Shown piece by piece: positions 1 through 7,576 of a DNA stretch of 24,724 nt. Made by a program: the position numbers and the translations under genes. This stretch comes from DASUBV01 sp035763085 (GTDB taxonomy: Bacteria; Actinomycetota; Actinomycetes; Streptosporangiales; Streptosporangiaceae): positions 1 through 24,724 of the forward strand of contig DASUBV010000352.1 of assembly GCA_035763085.1 (NCBI GenBank), in the 5' to 3' direction. The notes beneath the pieces are model-generated. The model did not search any database. It saw only the letters and a program-made list of their open reading frames with translations, and had not been told where the DNA came from. Every line of letters begins with the position of its first letter. The first letter of the stretch is position 1.

Positions 1-180
1 GGTGTCCACCGGGCAGACCTGCTGGGTGTCGCCGTGCTGCGACCCGGCCGTCGCCGGGGTCGCGCCGCCGGCGCTCGGCGCCGCGCTGGACGCCGACGCC
101 CCGGCCGGCATCACGGCCACGGCCGCGCCCAGGAGTGATAATGCCGTGACCGCCAGCCGCGTTTGTCGCATTATCTGCAC
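1..180 (-). CDS. Secreted sedolisin-like protease, N-terminal fragment (third tandem copy)
   Basis: This is the N-terminal 60 codons of a third paralogue of the two proteases that follow; the rest lies beyond the left edge. The start is taken as GTG at 180, because GGAGG lies 7 bases upstream and both complete copies start at the same place; an in-frame ATG at 171 is the alternative. The peptide begins with a basic stretch (MRQTRL), then a hydrophobic segment of about 20 residues ending near AGASAS, which reads as a Sec signal peptide. It then has a short Ala/Pro-rich linker and the motif QHGDTQQVC that both complete copies share. No catalytic residue is inside the window, so the protease call rests wholly on paralogy. 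Export outside the cell is inferred from the signal peptide. Confidence 0.8.
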   Translation of the reverse strand, partial: MQIMRQTRLAVTALSLLGAAVAVMPAGASASSAAPSAGGATPATAGSQHGDTQQVCPVDT

Positions 181-208
181 CTGATTTCCTCCGTATCGGC
201 GGGGGTCG

Positions 209-313
209 CTGGCCGGATTGGCTGCCTCGGAGTGGTTACCGCGACGGTGAGTTTTTTAGCAGACCTTTGTCCTGGCTGCCATCGGAATTAAATAAATTCA
301 GCGAATTCTCACC
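209..313 (-). promoter_or_regulatory. Conserved upstream region of sedolisin copy 3
   Basis: About 100 bp here align closely with 1758-1860 upstream of copy 1, and in patches with the region upstream of copy 2. Shared blocks are GGCCGGATTGGCTG, TTACCGCGAC, TAGCAGAC (257-264, read GTCTGCTA on the coding strand, 77 bases before the start), CCATCGG, and TTCAGCGAATT. The last forms a perfect dyad, AATTC-AGC-GAATT, at 295-307. Such conservation outside the coding frame suggests a promoter and operator shared by the array. No transcription start can be fixed. Confidence 0.5.
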
Positions 314-374
314 ACGGCAGCAGAGCACGCACAGCCAAGGCTGCACACCAAACAGCCGCCCGCACAGGAAACAG

Positions 375-408
375 CCCCGGCTGCGGAGATCGCTCTCCGC
401 GGCCGGGG
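375..408 (-). terminator. Hairpin terminator of sedolisin copy 1
   Basis: A 15-bp inverted repeat (375-389 with 394-408, one T-G pair) encloses the loop TCGC. It lies 17 bases past the stop codon of copy 1. There is no T-run after it, as is common for actinobacterial terminators. Its core GCGGAGA-TCNC-TCTCCGC is the same as that of the hairpin after copy 2. Confidence 0.7.
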
Positions 409-424
409 CCGCTCCCGGGACTGC

Positions 425-1729
425 CTACAGGCCGCCCAGGCCCTTCGGCGTGCCGATGCCCGTCGGGCCGTCATAGCCCGCCCGTGCGTGGCACACGTAC
501 CACCGCGAGCAGGTGCCGTTCTGGCCCCTGGTCACGTCGTGGAACTTGCCGGGGTGTGCGTAGATCTTCGACGCCGGGTACTTCGCGGTTGGCCGGCCGG
601 CCAGCGCGATAGCGGCCGTGATGATCGGGGTCGCCGCGCTGGTGCCGCCGAACTGCCACCAGGTGCCACCCGTCTTGTAGGTATCAACGATGGCCACGCC
701 AGTGTCCGGGTCGCCGACCGCCGCCACGTCATTCTGCGTCCGGCGCGGGCAGGTGAACCGGGAATGATGCTGCCAGGATGGCTTGATCAGGTACTTCGAG
801 CAGCCGGACTGAGTGCCCTGGTGGTTGGAGTTGCTCTTGGTGCCCCAGACCGTCTCGGTCCATGCGCGGGAGCCGGACGTCTGGTGCACCAGCTTGGTGC
901 CGCCCACGGAGATGACGTCCTTATACGCACCGGGGTAGCTGGGCGTGGAGTGGCCATTGTCACCCGCAGCGAACACGATCGCGTGGTGCGGGTGGTTGAA
1001 GTACTTGTTGAACCCGGACTCGGTCGGGAACTCGGCGCTGCCCCAGCTGTTGGAGATAAACGATGACCGGCTGGCCGCCGTGTCCTCCGCGATCCCCATC
1101 GACTTGGTCCGGGCGGAGTTGGCCTCGATCAGGGTGATGTGGCACTTCGGGCAGATCGCCGAGACCATGTCCAGGTCGAGGGAGATCTCCTCTGTCCAGC
1201 CGAAGCTGTTGCTGGGCAGCGGGCTGGTGTTGCCGTGCTCATTCAGGATGTGCAGGCAGCCGTTGGCCTTGGTGCAGGGGGGCAGGCCGTAGTGACTGCG
1301 GTAGGTGGCCAGGTCGCTGGCGGCGCGGGGGTCGTTGAAGGCGTCCACGATGGCGACCGTGCGGCCACCGCCCTTGGTGGCCGCCGCCGTCGCCAGGCCG
1401 TACGCGGACCGCAGGTCGGCCGGCCCGTAGGGCACCGACCCGATGCTCGGGTTGACCACCGCGGCGTGAGCGTTCGGGGCCGCGCTGGCCAGCTTGACGA
1501 TGGCCATGCACGACATATAGCCGGGCTTGGCGGCCTTGCAGACCTGCCGGGTGTCGCCATGCTGCGGGCCTGCCCCCATCGGGCCCACCTTGCCGGAAAC
1601 ACTTGCCGTGCTGGCCGCCGGGCGGACCGGCGACGCCGAGGCCATGACCGGCATCGCGGCCAGACCGAAAGTCGCGGCTACCGCCGACAAAACTGTCACC
1701 GTCAGCCGAGTATGTCGCATTACCTGCAC
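425..1729 (-). CDS. Secreted sedolisin-family (S53) serine-carboxyl protease, copy 1
   Basis: The predicted 434-residue protein is an exported endopeptidase of the sedolisin/kumamolisin family, which uses a Ser-Glu-Asp triad and usually acts at acid pH. Residues 1-32 form a signal peptide. The catalytic domain runs from about residue 100 to the end. Visible family marks are E181 and D185 (EISLD), the oxyanion Asp257 (AAGDNG), nucleophile Ser364 (FGGTSAATP), and a C-terminal calcium-site pattern (FHDVTRGQNG, then GYDGPTGIGTP). Cysteine pairs at C64/C74, C152/C158 and C193/C196 could form disulfides. Only about 65 residues separate the signal peptide from the catalytic core, whereas classical sedolisins carry a propeptide of nearly 200. 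The start is GTG at 1729, 5 bases after GGAGG. It lies between two paralogues, each with its own promoter region and hairpin, so the copies are probably separate transcription units. Confidence 0.9.
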   Translation of the reverse strand: MQVMRHTRLTVTVLSAVAATFGLAAMPVMASASPVRPAASTASVSGKVGPMGAGPQHGDTRQVCKAAKPGYMSCMAIVKLASAAPNAHAAVVNPSIGSVPYGPADLRSAYGLATAAATKGGGRTVAIVDAFNDPRAASDLATYRSHYGLPPCTKANGCLHILNEHGNTSPLPSNSFGWTEEISLDLDMVSAICPKCHITLIEANSARTKSMGIAEDTAASRSSFISNSWGSAEFPTESGFNKYFNHPHHAIVFAAGDNGHSTPSYPGAYKDVISVGGTKLVHQTSGSRAWTETVWGTKSNSNHQGTQSGCSKYLIKPSWQHHSRFTCPRRTQNDVAAVGDPDTGVAIVDTYKTGGTWWQFGGTSAATPIITAAIALAGRPTAKYPASKIYAHPGKFHDVTRGQNGTCSRWYVCHARAGYDGPTGIGTPKGLGGL

Positions 1730-1757
1730 GTATTCCTCCGTATCCGCGCGGTCCCCT

Positions 1758-1860
1758 GGCCGGATTGGCTGTCTCGGAGTGATTACCGCGACCTTGAGGT
1801 TTTAGCAGACATTTGGGGCAGCCGCCATCGGCGTCGAACAAGTTCAGCGAATTGTGACCC
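1758..1860 (-). promoter_or_regulatory. Conserved upstream region of sedolisin copy 1
   Basis: This aligns along its full length with 211-313. TAGCAGAC lies at 1803-1810, 74 bases upstream of the start codon. The dyad half-sites AGTTC-AGC-GAATT are at 1841-1853 with one mismatch relative to copy 3. It is read as a promoter region from position and conservation only. Confidence 0.5.
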
Positions 1861-1895
1861 ACCAGGTCAGATCGCGTCAGGCCCAGGACAGCAAG

Positions 1896-1933
1896 CGGCC
1901 CGGCCGCGGAGATCACTCTCCGCGGCCGGGCCG
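1896..1933 (-). terminator. Hairpin terminator of sedolisin copy 2
   Basis: A perfect 17-bp inverted repeat (1896-1912 with 1917-1933) has the loop TCAC. It lies 16 bases after the stop codon of copy 2. It shares its stem core with the hairpin after copy 1, so the terminator appears to have been duplicated with the gene. There is no T-run. Confidence 0.75.
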
Positions 1934-1948
1934 CCGGGCGTGCTGTTG

Positions 1949-3586
1949 TCAGCTCACTGTGATCGTGAACCGCGTCGCGTTGCTCCTGAGGGTGTGCAGA
2001 TCCTGGCCGTGCACGACCACCTGGTAGGTCCCCGGCGCCGCCGAGACGGTGCCGCTGATCCGGCCGTCGGTGGTGCCGGAGATGCCCCTGATGCTCAGGC
2101 CGGCCGGCAGGCCGGTCGCGGTGTACTTCAGCCACTTCGCCGTCGCCCGCTGGTCCAGTCCGGTGATCTTCAGGCTGAACGAGGCGCCCGCCTGCGCGGT
2201 CCGCGCGCCCGGGTCCAGCAGCGTGACCGGATTCACGCCGTTCGTCGACAGGCCGTAGGTCCCGTGCGGAGTGCCCACTCCGGTCGGGCCGTCGAAGCCC
2301 GCCTCGCCGTGGCACAGGTACGTCGGCGAGCAGGTACCGTTCGCGCCCGCGGTCACGTCGTGGAACGACTTGGGGTGCACATAGAGGTAGGACGCCGGGT
2401 AGCTGCGGTCGGCCGGCTTACCCGCCAGCGCAAAGGTGGCCGTGATGATCGGGGTCGCCACGCTGGTGCCACCGTAAATCCACCAGTTGCCGCCGCCCGA
2501 CTTGTAGGAGTCGTACACGACTACGCCGGTGTTCGGATCGGCCACGGCCGCCACGTCGTTCTGGGTGCGCCGCAGGCAGGTGTCACCGCTCTTGTGCTGC
2601 CAGGATGGCTTGGCCTCCCAGGACGCGCAGCCGGACTGAGTGCCTTCCGGGTAGCCGTACTGGTCGAGGTTGCTGGAGTTGCCCCACACCGTTTCTGTCC
2701 ACGGTCGCGAGCCGGACGCCTTGTGCACGAGCTTGGTCCCGCCGACCGAGACGACCGTCTGCATGTCGCCGGGATAGGTCTGCGGGTGGTGCGGGTAACC
2801 CGAGGGAGCCGATGCATCCAGGTAGCCGTAGTCGCCGGAGGCGAAGACGATCGCATGACCGGAGTGGTTGAAGTAGTGGTTGTAGGCCGTCTCGCCCGGC
2901 CACTGGGCCGCGCTCCAGCTGTTGGACACAAACCGTGACTTCCTGGCCGCGGTGTCCTCCGCGATCCCGAGCGACTTGGTCGTTGCCCGGTAGCTCTCCA
3001 CCAGGGTGATGTGGCACTTCGGGCAGATTGCCGAGACCATGTCCAGGTCCAGCGACTCTTCCCCCGCCCAGCCCGCGTTCGCGGACGGCAGCGGGGAGGA
3101 CTTGCCGTTCTGGTTCACGATGTGCAGGCAGCCGTTGGCCTTGGTGCAGGCGCCCAGGTTGTAGTGGCTGCGGTAATGGGCCAGGTCCTGGGCGGCATTC
3201 GGGTCACGGTAGGCGTCCACGATGACAACCATCCGGCCCTTGCCCCGGTACTTTGAGGCTGTCAGCAGGCCGTAGGCCGAGCGCAGGCTGCCCGGCCCGT
3301 AGGCGACCAGCGCGTCGGGGCCCGACACGGCCGGCGCGTTCCGGGCGGCGCTGACCAGCTTGATGACCGCCTGGCACGTCACGGAGCCGGGCTTCGTGGA
3401 AACCGCGCAGACCTGCTTGGTGTCGCCGTGCTGCGGACCCGCGGCCATAGGAGTCGCCTGGCCGGCCGCAGGGCCGGCCGCCGGGGCAGCGGACTCCGCC
3501 ACGGCTGGCAGCGCGGCCACGCCGAGGGCCGCTGCAAGCGCTGACAGAACTGTCACCGTCAGCCTGGTACGTCGCATTACTTGCAC
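1949..3586 (-). CDS. Secreted sedolisin-family (S53) protease with C-terminal Ig-like domain, copy 2
   Basis: The start is set at GTG 3586, 5 bases after GGAGG and matching the other copies, which gives 545 residues. A longer in-frame reading to 3688 lacks a signal peptide at its front and is rejected. Residues 1-32 are a signal peptide, followed by the shared QHGDT-QVC segment. The sedolisin domain spans about 95-445, with E176 and D180 (EESLD), oxyanion Asp252 (ASGDYG), Ser375 (YGGTSVATP), and the calcium-site patterns FHDVTAGANG and FDGPTGVGTP. Unlike copy 1 it has an extra domain at about 452-545, with the GLPAGLSI, GRISGT and GTYQVVV pattern of putative Ig/cadherin-like folds (He_PIG type). 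That domain may bind substrate or cell surface. As in copy 1, a long propeptide is missing. Confidence 0.9.
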   Translation of the reverse strand: MQVMRRTRLTVTVLSALAAALGVAALPAVAESAAPAAGPAAGQATPMAAGPQHGDTKQVCAVSTKPGSVTCQAVIKLVSAARNAPAVSGPDALVAYGPGSLRSAYGLLTASKYRGKGRMVVIVDAYRDPNAAQDLAHYRSHYNLGACTKANGCLHIVNQNGKSSPLPSANAGWAGEESLDLDMVSAICPKCHITLVESYRATTKSLGIAEDTAARKSRFVSNSWSAAQWPGETAYNHYFNHSGHAIVFASGDYGYLDASAPSGYPHHPQTYPGDMQTVVSVGGTKLVHKASGSRPWTETVWGNSSNLDQYGYPEGTQSGCASWEAKPSWQHKSGDTCLRRTQNDVAAVADPNTGVVVYDSYKSGGGNWWIYGGTSVATPIITATFALAGKPADRSYPASYLYVHPKSFHDVTAGANGTCSPTYLCHGEAGFDGPTGVGTPHGTYGLSTNGVNPVTLLDPGARTAQAGASFSLKITGLDQRATAKWLKYTATGLPAGLSIRGISGTTDGRISGTVSAAPGTYQVVVHGQDLHTLRSNATRFTITVS

Positions 3587-3615
3587 GTAATCCTCCGTGT
3601 TCGCGCGGTCCTCCT

Positions 3616-3703
3616 GGCCCCATTGGCGGTGAACAAGGACCGCGACGAAATGTTCATAGCAGACGTTTGCTGCGGATGCACGTCGCATCGGATAAATTCG
3701 GTG
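3616..3703 (-). promoter_or_regulatory. Diverged upstream region of sedolisin copy 2
   Basis: Blocks shared with the other two copies are GGCC-CATTGGC, CCGCGAC, ATAGCAGAC-GTTTG (TAGCAGAC at 3657-3664, 71 bases before the start) and CATCGG-TAAATTC. The GAATT half of the dyad found in the other copies is lost here. The retained spacing of TAGCAGAC to the start supports a core promoter role. Confidence 0.4.
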
Positions 3704-3741
3704 CGGGCTGTGACAGGCTCGGCTGAATCACCGGCAAAGCG

Positions 3742-3776
3742 TCGCCCCGGCACCGCGTGCGGCTATGCCGGGGCGA
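3742..3776 (-). terminator. Hairpin terminator of the aldo-keto reductase gene
   Basis: A perfect 11-bp inverted repeat (3742-3752 with 3766-3776) has a 13-base loop and lies 15 bases past the reductase stop codon. It separates the reductase from the sedolisin array on the same strand. Confidence 0.6.
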
Positions 3777-3791
3777 GACGGGCGGGACGGC

Positions 3792-4769
3792 TCAGCCGTG
3801 GCCGAGCACCGGGTGCGGCACATACGGCTCCTCGAGCCGGCGCACCTCCTCGTCGCTGAGCGACAGGTCCACCGCGGCCAGGGCATCTTCCAGGTGGCCG
3901 GGCCTGGTCGCGCCCACGATCGGGGCGGTCACGCCCGGCTTGCCCAGCAGCCAGGCCAGCGCCGCCTGGGCGGGCGGGACGCTGCGCTCCGCGGCCACCT
4001 CCACGACCCGGTCCACAACGTCAAAGTCGGATGCGGAGTACAGCGAGTCGCCGAACGGGTCGGAATTCGCGCGGGTGGTACGCCGCTCCCCCGCCCGGGT
4101 CCGGTTCCCGGCCAGCACGCCGCGGGCCAGCGGGCTCCACGGAATGACGGCCACGCCCTGGTCGATGCACTGCGGGAGCATTTCCCGCTCTTCCTCGCGG
4201 TAAATGAGGTTGTAGTGATTCTGCATGGACACGAAGCGGGTGCCGCCGGCCTGGCTGGCGGCATGCTGGGCCTTGGCGAACTGCCAGGCGAACATGCTGC
4301 TGGCGCCGATGTAGCGGGCCTTGCCCGCGCGCACCACGTCGTCGAGCGCCTGCATGGTCTCCTCGATGGGCGTGCGGTAGTCCCACCGGTGGATCTGGTA
4401 CAGGTCGACGTAGTCCATGCTGAGCCGGCGCAGGGAGGCGTCGATGCCGGACATGATGTGCTTGCGGGACAGGCCGCGGCTGTTCTCGCCGGGGCCCATC
4501 GGGCTGTAGACCTTGGTCGCGACGACGGCGTCATCGCGGCTGATGTACCTGGCCAGCAGCCGGCCCGTCGCCACCTCGCTGGCGCCGCCCGAGTACACGT
4601 CGGCGGTGTCGAAAAAGGTGACCCCGGCCTCCACCGCGGCCTTGACGATGGGCTCGGCGTCGTCCTCGCTGAGCACCCAGGGCCGGTCGCTGTCGTTGCC
4701 GTAGCTCATCATCCCCAGGCAGATCCGCGAGACGTACATGCCGGTCGCGCCGAGGCTGACATATTCCAC
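3792..4769 (-). CDS. Aldo-keto reductase, YajO-like
   Basis: This 325-residue NADPH-dependent oxidoreductase of the aldo-keto reductase superfamily should be cytosolic. The catalytic tetrad is visible: D54 (FFDTADVYS), Y59, K86 (ATKVYSP) and H127 (YQIHRWD). Motifs such as RWDYRTPIEET, KARYIGASSM, SMQNHYNLIYREEEREM and PWSPLARG match my recollection of E. coli YajO over nearly the whole length, and the size is the same. The physiological substrate in this organism cannot be told. The start is GTG at 4769, 6 bases after GGAGA. It diverges from the lectin/CHAP gene with a 194-base gap and ends at its own hairpin, so it is probably monocistronic. Confidence 0.93.
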   Translation of the reverse strand: MEYVSLGATGMYVSRICLGMMSYGNDSDRPWVLSEDDAEPIVKAAVEAGVTFFDTADVYSGGASEVATGRLLARYISRDDAVVATKVYSPMGPGENSRGLSRKHIMSGIDASLRRLSMDYVDLYQIHRWDYRTPIEETMQALDDVVRAGKARYIGASSMFAWQFAKAQHAASQAGGTRFVSMQNHYNLIYREEEREMLPQCIDQGVAVIPWSPLARGVLAGNRTRAGERRTTRANSDPFGDSLYSASDFDVVDRVVEVAAERSVPPAQAALAWLLGKPGVTAPIVGATRPGHLEDALAAVDLSLSDEEVRRLEEPYVPHPVLGHG

Positions 4770-4963
4770 GTCGGTTCTCCGTCGCTGTGCGGGGTTCTGC
4801 CTACCCGTCGTCTTGACCGTATCCGGGCGGGAATCACCGCGGCCATCCGCCCGCGGGCTATCGGCCCCGGTTGCTGGTACGTTCTGCCATCAAGGCATTA
4901 CAGACTGCCACTGCATCGCAGAATGTTACCTGTATCCGGGCGGCGCACACCTGGGGAGCTGAC

Positions 4964-6559
4964 GTGGCTTCATTACCGAGACTGCCGGCCCGGCTGGCGA
5001 TCAGCGCCGGGGCCCTCGGGGTGGCCGTCGTGGCCACCGCCAGCCTGGCCGTGCAGGCCCAGGCGGTTCCGTCGGGCCGGACCGCCGCGGCCCGCCATCA
5101 GGCGGCCGACGCCGGCCCGAGCCTGGCAGTCCTGCGGCCGGCGATCCCGGCTGCCGCCAGGCCGCCTGCGGTCTCCTCGGTGGTGCCCGCCCAGGGCGCG
5201 CCGGGCTGGACCGTCAGCCTGGCCGGCACCGGATTCCAGCACGTCACCGCCGTGAGCTTCGGCGGCGCGAGCGCGGCGTTCACGGTGATCAGCAGCACCC
5301 GCATCACCGCGACGGTGCCACCCGGCGGGCGCAGCGGCGCGGTCACCGTGACCACGACCGCCGGCAGCGGCAAGAGCCCGGCCTTTACCGTCACGCCGCG
5401 GCAGACGCTGGTGCCCGGCGAGACGCTGCCCTCGACCGACGCGCTGGTGTCCTGGGACGGTCATTTCACCCTGACCATGCAGGGCAACGGCAACCTGGTG
5501 CTGTCCGTCACCGGCAGCCAGCACCGGCTGTGGGCATCCAGTACCGCCGGAAACGCCGGCGCGTACCTCACGATGCTCAGTAACGGGAACCTGGTGCTCT
5601 ACGCGGCCAGCGGCGACTCCACCTTGTGGTCAACCAGGACGGCCGGCCAGGGCCCGGCCAGGTTCACCACTCAGGACGACGGCAACCTGGTCACCTACCA
5701 GGGCTCGGTGCCGACGTGGGCATCCGCCACCCGCGACACCAGCCTGCAGCCGGGCGAGACCCTGCGGCCGGGCTGGTACCTCACCTCGGGCAACGGCTAC
5801 ACGCTGACCATGCGCAAGGACGGCAACCTGGCCGAGACCACCGCCAGGGGCCTGGTGTGGTCCAGCGCCACCCCCGGGCACGCGGGCGCCACGCTGACCA
5901 TGCGGACCACCGGGAACCTGGCCATCCACCAGGGCGGCACCACCATCTGGGCCAGCAAGACCACCCGCCATCCCGGCGCGCGGCTGGTGGACCAGCGCAA
6001 CGGCCTGCAGGCAGTCCGGTACCAGGGCAAGGTCTTGTGGGCCAGCGGCAAGACGGCACCCGCGCCGCCGACCAGCCTCCGGCTCGGCAAGTGGCCGGGG
6101 ACCGGCGGCACCGCCGCGGCGGCCAGGTACTTCGGCTATCCCTATCCGCACCCGCCCGCGTGCACCCACGGCGGCGCGTGCGTGGCCGACAAGTGGGCCT
6201 TCTTCCGCGGGCAGTGCACGTCCTGGGTGGCCTACCGGCTGAACCAGCTGAGCAAGGTCGCCTTCAGCAACTCCTACGGCGGGCAGGGCCGCTGGGGTAA
6301 TGCGGTGAACTGGGGCCCGCAGGCCCGCAAGCTGAAGCTAGCCGTGAACGGCACGCCGGCGGTCGGCGCGATCGCCTGGTACGGATCCACCAAGGCGGCT
6401 CCTGACGGGCACGTGGCCTACGTGGAGAAGGTGAACTCGCCGACCTCGTTCGTCATGTCAGAGATGAACTACGACTCCGACAACGGCTTCTGGGTGCACA
6501 CGATCACGAAGGCCACCGGCAACTGGCCCACCAGCTTCATCCACTTCCCGGGCACGTAG
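4964..6559 (+). CDS. Secreted modular protein: IPT/TIG domain, two bulb-lectin domains, CHAP hydrolase domain
   Basis: The start is GTG at 4964, 5 bases after GGGGAG, giving 531 residues; upstream in-frame codons have no ribosome binding site. Residues 1-35 form a signal peptide. Residues about 69-145 resemble an IPT/TIG Ig-like fold (VSSVVPAQGAPG, VSFGG, ITATVPPG). Two bulb-type (GNA-like) lectin modules follow, at about 148-255 and 260-362, each opening with LxPGETL. They contain repeats of the QxDxNxVxY mannose-site pattern; one repeat (QDDGNLVTY) is intact and the others are partial. Residues about 390-531 are a CHAP amidase/peptidase domain with candidate catalytic Cys418 (RGQCTSW), His483 (PDGHVAYVEKV) and an EMNY motif near 500-503. 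It probably binds glycans and cuts peptidoglycan peptides outside the cell, in remodelling or antagonism. Its stop codon directly abuts the stop of the convergent rhodanese gene. Confidence 0.9.
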   Translation: MASLPRLPARLAISAGALGVAVVATASLAVQAQAVPSGRTAAARHQAADAGPSLAVLRPAIPAAARPPAVSSVVPAQGAPGWTVSLAGTGFQHVTAVSFGGASAAFTVISSTRITATVPPGGRSGAVTVTTTAGSGKSPAFTVTPRQTLVPGETLPSTDALVSWDGHFTLTMQGNGNLVLSVTGSQHRLWASSTAGNAGAYLTMLSNGNLVLYAASGDSTLWSTRTAGQGPARFTTQDDGNLVTYQGSVPTWASATRDTSLQPGETLRPGWYLTSGNGYTLTMRKDGNLAETTARGLVWSSATPGHAGATLTMRTTGNLAIHQGGTTIWASKTTRHPGARLVDQRNGLQAVRYQGKVLWASGKTAPAPPTSLRLGKWPGTGGTAAAARYFGYPYPHPPACTHGGACVADKWAFFRGQCTSWVAYRLNQLSKVAFSNSYGGQGRWGNAVNWGPQARKLKLAVNGTPAVGAIAWYGSTKAAPDGHVAYVEKVNSPTSFVMSEMNYDSDNGFWVHTITKATGNWPTSFIHFPGT

Positions 6560-6886
6560 TCAGGCGACGAACGGCGCGCCGGAGTCGGCGGCCATCGGCC
6601 GCCCGGCGGCAGCCCAGTCCTGCATGCCGCCGGCCACGTTGACCGCGTCCCAGCCCGCGCCCGACAGCGCGACCGCCGCCCGCGCCGAGCGGGCGCCGGA
6701 CCGGCAGATCACGTAGATGGTGGTGTCCTGCGGCACCTCGGCCGCGCGGCCGCTCAGCTGGCCGAGCGGGATGTGCGTGGCGCCGGGCGCGTGACCGGCG
6801 ACCCACTCATCATCCTCGCGCACGTCCAGCAGCCATGCGCCATCCGGGACACTCGCGGCCGGGATCTCCGCAGCCGACTCCGCCAC
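6560..6886 (-). CDS. Single-domain rhodanese-like sulfurtransferase
   Basis: The 108-residue protein is one rhodanese domain, expected in the cytosol. Family marks are LLDVREDDEW, GHAPGATHIPL and the active-site loop CRSGARS with Cys61, ending in GGMQDW. The six-residue loop after Cys suits sulfur transfer rather than phosphatase activity. It may act with thiosulfate or persulfides, but the partner is unknown. The start is GTG at 6886 with AGGTGA 9 bases before it. It ends exactly where the convergent lectin/CHAP gene ends. Confidence 0.9.
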   Translation of the reverse strand: MAESAAEIPAASVPDGAWLLDVREDDEWVAGHAPGATHIPLGQLSGRAAEVPQDTTIYVICRSGARSARAAVALSGAGWDAVNVAGGMQDWAAAGRPMAADSGAPFVA

Positions 6887-7004
6887 TGATGTTCACCTGC
6901 TCCCTCGAATCGCTGCGGATACTCTACGGGCAAACGCGATCACACGCAGTCGCACGATGGTGACGCTCACCGCTTATTGTCCGGCCAATTCCGGCTTAAC
7001 CGGC

Positions 7005-7014
7005 TATATATATT
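7005..7014 (+). promoter_or_regulatory. Possible -10 region before the GNAT-SDR operon
   Basis: The run TATATATATT stands out in GC-rich DNA, 32 bases before the GTG start at 7046, and includes TATATT fitting a TANNNT -10 box. No convincing -35 box lies at 16-19 bases upstream (TTGTCC at 6977 is too far). The call rests on base composition and position. Confidence 0.35.
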
Positions 7015-7045
7015 CAAGGAGCCATCAACCCAGATAGGAGCCGCT

Positions 7046-7576
7046 GTGGCCTTTCGCGACGGACCAGTGATCCGCGAGGCGCGGCCGGATGAGATGCCGG
7101 CCGTCGGCGAGCTGCGGGTCGCCGCGTACAGCGCCGGGGGCTTCCTGTCGTCGCCCGACACCGGGTACGCCCTGCGGCTGCGCACGCTGGGCACCGACTC
7201 GCGCGCCACCATCTTTGTCGCCGTCGAGCCGGGCGGCGAGATCGTCGGCACGATCATGCTGCAGTGCTGGCCGGATGCCGAGGAGGTGGTCACCGCCGAG
7301 GGCGAAGCCGAGATCCGGGCGCTGGCAGTCGCCCCGGGCGCCCAGCGCGGCGGCGTCGGGCGGCAGCTGCTGACGGCGCTGGTGGACCGGGCCGCCAGCC
7401 TGGGCGTACAGAACCTGCTGCTGTGCACGCTGCCCGAGATGCGCGCCGCGCACCGCCTCTACGAGCAGGCCGGCTTCCGCCGGCTGCCCGAGCGCGACTG
7501 GTCTCCCCGGCCCGATATCGAGCTTCTCGTCTACGCCCTCCCGCTGGGGAAGGCGGCGGGCGTGATGGTGCCATGA
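7046..7576 (+). CDS. GNAT-family N-acetyltransferase
   Basis: The start is GTG at 7046, 5 bases after GGAG, giving 176 residues. An upstream in-frame reading from 6977 crosses the AT-rich promoter-like run and is not preferred. The GNAT fold is shown by the N-terminal strand VIREARPDEMP, the central strand ending in EIRALAVAP, and the acetyl-CoA pyrophosphate loop at about residues 100-105 (QRGGVG, fitting Q/R-x-x-G-x-G/A). The later segments AHRLYEQAGFRR and the C-terminal ELLVYAL strand also fit. The acyl acceptor is not predictable. Its stop overlaps the SDR start (ATGA), so the two are translationally coupled. Confidence 0.88.
   Translation: MAFRDGPVIREARPDEMPAVGELRVAAYSAGGFLSSPDTGYALRLRTLGTDSRATIFVAVEPGGEIVGTIMLQCWPDAEEVVTAEGEAEIRALAVAPGAQRGGVGRQLLTALVDRAASLGVQNLLLCTLPEMRAAHRLYEQAGFRRLPERDWSPRPDIELLVYALPLGKAAGVMVP

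Noticed and set aside
1239..2315. Long minus-strand frame joining copies 1 and 2
   Set aside because: It is a shifted reading of the real protease genes and of the control region between them.
1139..2938. Long plus-strand open frame of about 600 codons across the sedolisin array
   Set aside because: It is antisense to two clear protease genes, crosses their intergenic region, and has no recognisable domain. High GC content yields long empty frames.
4770..4963. c-di-AMP (ydaO-type) riboswitch before the CHAP gene
   Set aside because: Such switches often precede secreted wall hydrolases in actinobacteria, but I could not find the conserved core sequences or paired stems here.
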